From contig JAGFBZ010000738.1 in NCBI GenBank assembly GCA_018398805.1, positions 124,001 through 188,000 on the forward strand: a DNA stretch of 64,000 nt, given 5' to 3'. The notes under the pieces were generated by a model. That model saw nothing but the letters and a program-made list of their open reading frames with translations, had not been told where the DNA came from and did not search any database. A program made the translations under genes and the position numbers. The stretch comes from Hirundichthys speculiger. Lineage: Eukaryota; Chordata; Actinopteri; Beloniformes; Exocoetidae. This document shows positions 59,640 to 64,000 of this stretch, one piece after another (the stretch's first letter is position 1; the number at the start of each line of letters is the position of its first letter).

Positions 59640-62215
59640 CCTTAAGCAGGACCTGGCTCATATGGGGGGACCTTCCTGCTGAAGGCCAGCCGGGTAGAGA
59701 AAGAAAAGAGGGGAGACAGGACAGAGAGAGGAGAGCACACAGATGACTGAATTAAATGACTACATAAACAGATGCAGGTAGCAGCACTGAGGTGAGATGG
59801 TCAGAGGACTAGGTCGCCTGTCACCACACCTGCCGGCATCCCATTCACATCTTCACACACAGGTGGAGGTAAATGCTGGGATGGACAGAGGATGGAACTG
59901 CAAGTCAGCATGCAACTCAGGAACCTCATTTCCTGGTTCCTGAGTTGCATGGCCTGCAAACACACAGAAAGAAAAGAGAAAAAAAGCACAACAAACTGCA
60001 GGAAAGAAAATTTAGCACAGTTACAGTAACAAGGTGTTCCTAATTAATTATGGAATGAGCTGGAGGAGGAGGAGAAACTCCCTGCAGCGTAGGCCTATAG
60101 CAGCATAGCTATGACGAAGCTGTGATTAAGACGAGCTACTCTAGTCTTAACTACTCCAACTATGGCTATAACTATTAGCCCCTACACACTGTTGTTAAGA
60201 CTAACTGTAGGCTTTACTGAACAGAAAGGTTTTAAAGATGGAGGTGGTGTCAGCCTCCCTAACTGGTAGCTGGTTCCATAATAAAGGTGCCTGGTAGCAG
60301 AAGGTCCGTCCTCAAAATCTACTTTTAGATATTTTAGGAACGACGAGTAATCCTGCACTCTGAGAGCAGAGAGCTCTATTAGGAGCATAACGTGCTATCA
60401 AGTCTTGTAAATAACGAGGAGCTAGGACATTAAGGGCCTTATATGTGAAAAGCAGAATTTTAAACTCAATTCGAAATTTCACGGGGAGCCAATAAAGGGA
60501 GGCTGACACGAGGGAGATCTCGCATACGGATTTCTGTCAGCACCCTCACTGTTGCATTCTGGATCAGTTGGAGGCTATTCAAGAGCTTTTCGGACATCCT
60601 GCTAACAATACATGACAAAAATCTAGTCTAGAACTGACAAATCATTGTCATATTATTAATATTTAGCATCACCCTGGAAGAGGATGCTCCTAATCTTGGC
60701 AATATTTGGGAGATGAAAAAAGGCAGTCTCGCAAACCTGATTAATCTGCTGCTTAAATGACATATCCTGATCAGAAATGACTCCAAGGTTTTTCACGACT
60801 GTGCTGGAAGCCAGCGTAAACCCAGTCAATCCATTCCTCAGGTGTTTAGGACCAAAGACAATAACCTCTGTTTTATCCGAGTTTAGAAGCAAAAAGTTAG
60901 AGGACATCCAGTATGGAGCACCATTTAGGTCATAATTCAATGAATAAATGAGTCTATTATTATGAAATACAGGCATTTATTATTATGAAATATTTCTCAT
61001 TATTATAAAATGCATGTTTATTATTATGAAATATTTCCCATTATTATGATAATGGTTTCGTTTTTCATAAGAATTAGCTTTTACATAATAATGAATTTGT
61101 TTTTCAAAAGAATGAGCTTTTACATAATAATGGCTTTGTTTTTCATAAGAATGATTTGTGTGTCAATTACAGCAGAGAGGGCGGAGCCATTTATGTGATT
61201 GGCTGCTCTTTCATTCTGGCATAAGCAACAGAACAGTGAATATCGATAGTGTGCGAGAGGTGCAATGTATATACTCCAGGCCAGTAGGTGGCAGAATGCA
61301 CCTCAGTTTACGGTTAAAAGTTGACATCGACTTAAAAACGTCAAGGTTTCCCGTAGCTCAGTCCAAGCTGCCATAGCTACAATCGGACTAGGAGCGCGCC
61401 TTGATGACGCCACGGCCCGCTGCTAACGGGACCACACGGCCAAAACTAGTCGATGTCAGAGCATAGAATGGAGAAGGATCAGCCAATGAGCGTGCAGGTC
61501 AACCACTGGTCCCGCCTAGTGGCAAAATGTCATTATTATGTAAAAGCTCATTCTTATGAAAAAGGAAGCAATTGTGTAAAAACTCATTCTTAGATTAAAA
61601 AAAGCCACTCTGAAATAAACTATTATGCATTAAACTAATATTAAATATAATGAAAATATATTTCATAATAATTACATTTTTTTCCATAATAATGGGAAAT
61701 ATTTCATAATAATACACATATATTTCATAATAATGGGGGAAAAAAATAATAATAAACAAGTATTTCATAATAATGGGAAACATTTCATAATAATGGATAC
61801 GTATTTCTTAATAATAAACACCTGTATTTCATAATAATAGGCTCATTTATTCATTGAATTATGACCTACACGGGGCTCCATAATCCAGGACTTAATGTCA
61901 TTAAGACACATCATCCGCGTAGCAATGAAAGTTTATGCCGTGGTTCTGGAAAAGTTTTCCCAAGGGCAGCATGTATAAAGTGAAAACGATTTGTCCCAAC
62001 ACTGAACCCTGTGGGACGCCATACCAGACCCTTGTCCGTGAAGAAGAAAAGTCATTAACATGGACGAACTGGAACCCGTCGGAGTTCCAGTTTAAGTGTG
62101 ACTTAAACCAGCCTAATGCTGTCCCTTTAATTGCAACAGTGTGCTCTAATCTATGCAGCAAAAGGCTGTAAACAATGGTATCAAAGGCAGCATTGTTGCT
62201 GAATATCACTGTCCA
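59640..62215 (-). pseudogene. L2-clade LINE copy, interrupted by a palindromic element
   Basis: Minus strand. From the upstream side: AAFDT(I)VYSLLLHRLEHTV, KGTALGWFKSHL, GVPQGSVLGQIVFTLYMLPL and HCYADDVS at 62278-61901, where the YADD box is intact but a stop follows two codons later. After the 971-bp insertion: MSSNFLLLNSDKTEVIVFGP, FHLPNIAKIRSIL at 60976-60656, then LYWLPVKFRIEFKILLFTYK, ALNVLAPRYLQDLI and a 3' UTR to 59640. The 5' part of RT, the endonuclease and the AATTG tail are absent. Same family as 38567-42752. Confidence 0.9.
60912..61882. mobile_element. palindromic DNA element with 6-bp duplication
   Basis: 971 bp. Ends TATGGAGCACCATTTAGGTC and GACCTACACGGGGCTCCATA are inverted, and the match continues through TCATAATTCAATGAATAAAT for over 50 bp. 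Inside both arms CATTATTATGAAATATT-like units repeat. ATCCAG stands at 60906-60911 and 61883-61888. Removing the element rejoins the L2 sequence exactly. The middle (61150-61530) is nonrepetitive, GC-richer and noncoding. Confidence 0.88.
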
Positions 62216-62412
62216 CTGTTCAAATTTGATTATAAATATGTATATATTGTATGAACCCATTCCACATTTATTTCTCATTTTATTTGAAATAAGAGACCGC
62301 TAATATGTACAAGTTCTGAAGTGTCCAGTAACAAGAGATTAGTTCAAAAGTGAACATTGAAATTCCTGCCCTCTGTTTCACATGCTATTTTTTTTTCTTT
62401 TTTTTTTTTTAG
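62216..62412. other. no feature; ends in a long T-rich tract
   Basis: The pyrimidine tract at 62389-62410 precedes the AG at 62411-62412. Confidence 0.4.
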
Positions 62413-62607
62413 ATATTCTTGGCAGTCTGCTGTAGTCAGAGAAGACAACACTGGATGTTGGACCACAAGTCCAACATAAAAGAGCTGTTCCAGAGAGGAA
62501 AACACAATCTTCTCCTGCAGAGGGTGGAGGTTGTACAGTTGTACAGTGAGCATTTCCCACCTCCTGATCAATGCGGTTCAACTGGAAGAATAAGGAGTAA
62601 AATCTGA
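62413..62607 (+). other. possible exon (weak)
   Basis: After a strong polypyrimidine tract and AG, one frame is open for 64 codons to a TGA at 62605: IFLAVCCSQRRQHWMLDHKS, NIKELFQRGKHNLLLQRVEV, VQLYSEHFPPPDQCGSTGRI, RSKI. It has mixed composition and no low-complexity stretch, but no domain that I know, and overlapping minus-strand frames are equally long. Confidence 0.15.
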
Positions 62608-64000
62608 AACACGAGGTGAAGTTATTTTACCTCATCGCATTACACTTTTATATTACCCATTTGGTCAGTGAAAGTTCAAATGTGAGGAAGCTCAAACTGG
62701 TATTCTGATCCAATAAACACAAGTAAGTGTACCTGTCCATACAATAAGTACAATAAGTACCTGTTTGGTCAATAATATATACAAATACAGTAATATGAGC
62801 TGCAATGTGACCTGCATCCCAGCTGGACACGTTGTCAACAACCCACAGTCCACTCATGATCATCAGATATGGAGGAGGAGAACAATCACAGTCTAGAAAA
62901 GTTAACAACCTGCAGGTTAGAGTACTGAAACCCACTTTACAACGCACCAGAATTTCTTTATTAGTGTTCTCTATTATTATTATGATAAATGATATAATTA
63001 TTGTGTTTTTTCATTAAAACAGCATCGCCAAACAAACACACATGACGCCATTTTATTTTAGAGGTAGCATGAGACCTCTAAAAGAAAGAAATGAAAAAGA
63101 AAAGTAAAAGGCTTCCCTCTCTCTGGCCCTTTCTGTGACAGATGCTTTAAAGCATTCCCCTGAACTGTGTTTTAACGTGGAACCTCATCTATTGGAAAGG
63201 AGCATCTTCAAAGCCAACGTAATGAACAAAACACACACCTCTACTTTCTGTTCCTCCACAGCCAAAAAAAAAAAAAAAAAAACAACAGTGATTTTTCATT
63301 TATCAGCAGCTTCTGGTGTCCCCATCACCCATTTCAGTGATATCCAGTAATGGACAGTACACCTCAATATGCCCTGAACTCCACAGTTACTCTCCCACAA
63401 TCATCCCTCTATTATTTTGTTTTTAGTTTCCTCTCCACACTCTCAGTAGTATACATCCATCATCAGGCTCAGACTATAAAGAATTTCATCTCTGCCTCAT
63501 CATTTATAAACGTGTTTTTTAGTTATTTGCACAGTATGTTTAACTTTACTTTGAATGGGCATGCTGGAGTTTGTGAGTGTTGCTGTGTCCACACTTGTAG
63601 AATGACACACGAGCGGTACATGTACTAGGCTGTTGGTTTAGCAATACATTTATCAGTGCCACCTGCTCTTGGAGTAGCCTCTTAATTATCAGATCAAAGG
63701 CAGCGAAAAGGTGCTAAGTGGTTGGAAGCTGCAGCAGTATGCAACTGGCCTTTGATCGTCTTGGCCCCAGCCTCCTCCACAGCAGCCGGCCTTAAATTAA
63801 ATATGGACAGACATTTCTCTTTGGGTCCAGCCCTTTTCCCATCATAAGCTGGTGCTTTTTTTCTTTTTTTTTTGTCCACTGCAGTTCTGTTTGATCTGAA
63901 TGACTGCTTAGCCAGACAATGAATGGCAATATGCTTAAGAAGAAGTGCATGGTGTGTCTAGGGCTGAAGCCTCCTGTGGAGCGTCCAGGAAAAGTCTGGC
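62608..64000. other. no recognisable feature
   Basis: No gene or transposon seen. The last 300 bases are GC-richer and could be host sequence. Confidence 0.4.

Overview
This window is nuclear DNA of a ray-finned (teleost) fish. The evidence is the mix of repeats: Tc1/mariner elements, hAT elements with exact 8-bp target duplications, L2 and Rex1-like LINEs, tRNA-derived SINEs, solo LTRs, CACTG-ended elements and long (AT)n, (CA)n and (GA)n microsatellites in AT-rich, intron-like sequence. I found no host gene that I can support with confidence. Two short stretches (1380-1511 and 62413-62607) have an acceptor-like site followed by an open frame and are flagged only as weak exon candidates. The window is probably intergenic or a very large intron.

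Layout. 1-11 kb: a LINE endonuclease fragment, a Tc1 remnant, a hAT-like MITE, a CACTG-ended MITE, a SINE and long unremarkable stretches. 11.6-12.8 kb: a GC-rich minisatellite with higher-order structure joined to an LTR-like tail. 12.95-16 kb: a LINE reverse transcriptase relic split by an almost complete Tc1 element and by a hAT MITE. 16-25 kb: a TE embedded next to (AT)n, small hAT MITEs, Tc1 remnants and a MADF-coding hAT element. 25-36 kb: a P-like MITE (second copy of the one at 4.8 kb), two BED-finger hAT elements, a second MADF hAT, a solo LTR and SINEs. 36-49 kb: a Tc1 half-element, an L2 LINE cut by a solo LTR, then a TE with its own hAT insertion, and a related copy sitting inside an (AT)n tract. 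49.5-55.6 kb: a candidate 6.1-kb CACTG-terminated element carrying a broken multi-exon zinc-finger/SAM-like gene. 56.9-62.3 kb: a LINE fragment, a Myb/SANT-like MITE, and an inverted L2 copy interrupted by a 971-bp palindromic element with a 6-bp duplication.

The most interesting part is 49.5-55.6 kb. It has inverted CACTGTAAA ends, a perfect 30-bp inverted repeat next to one end, and many TTACTGTAA-like motifs near both ends. Between them lies a minus-strand gene with C2H2 fingers, a SAM-like segment and two further conserved-looking exons, but no recognisable transposase. The next most interesting are the two hAT-type elements that carry a MADF DNA-binding exon with a retained splice donor, and the 6-bp-TSD palindromic element at 60.9 kb.

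Insertions are nested at several places, and for many the target-site duplication could be read directly, which fixes element boundaries to the base and gives a relative order of insertion. Family names rest on recalled sequence patterns, not on a database search.
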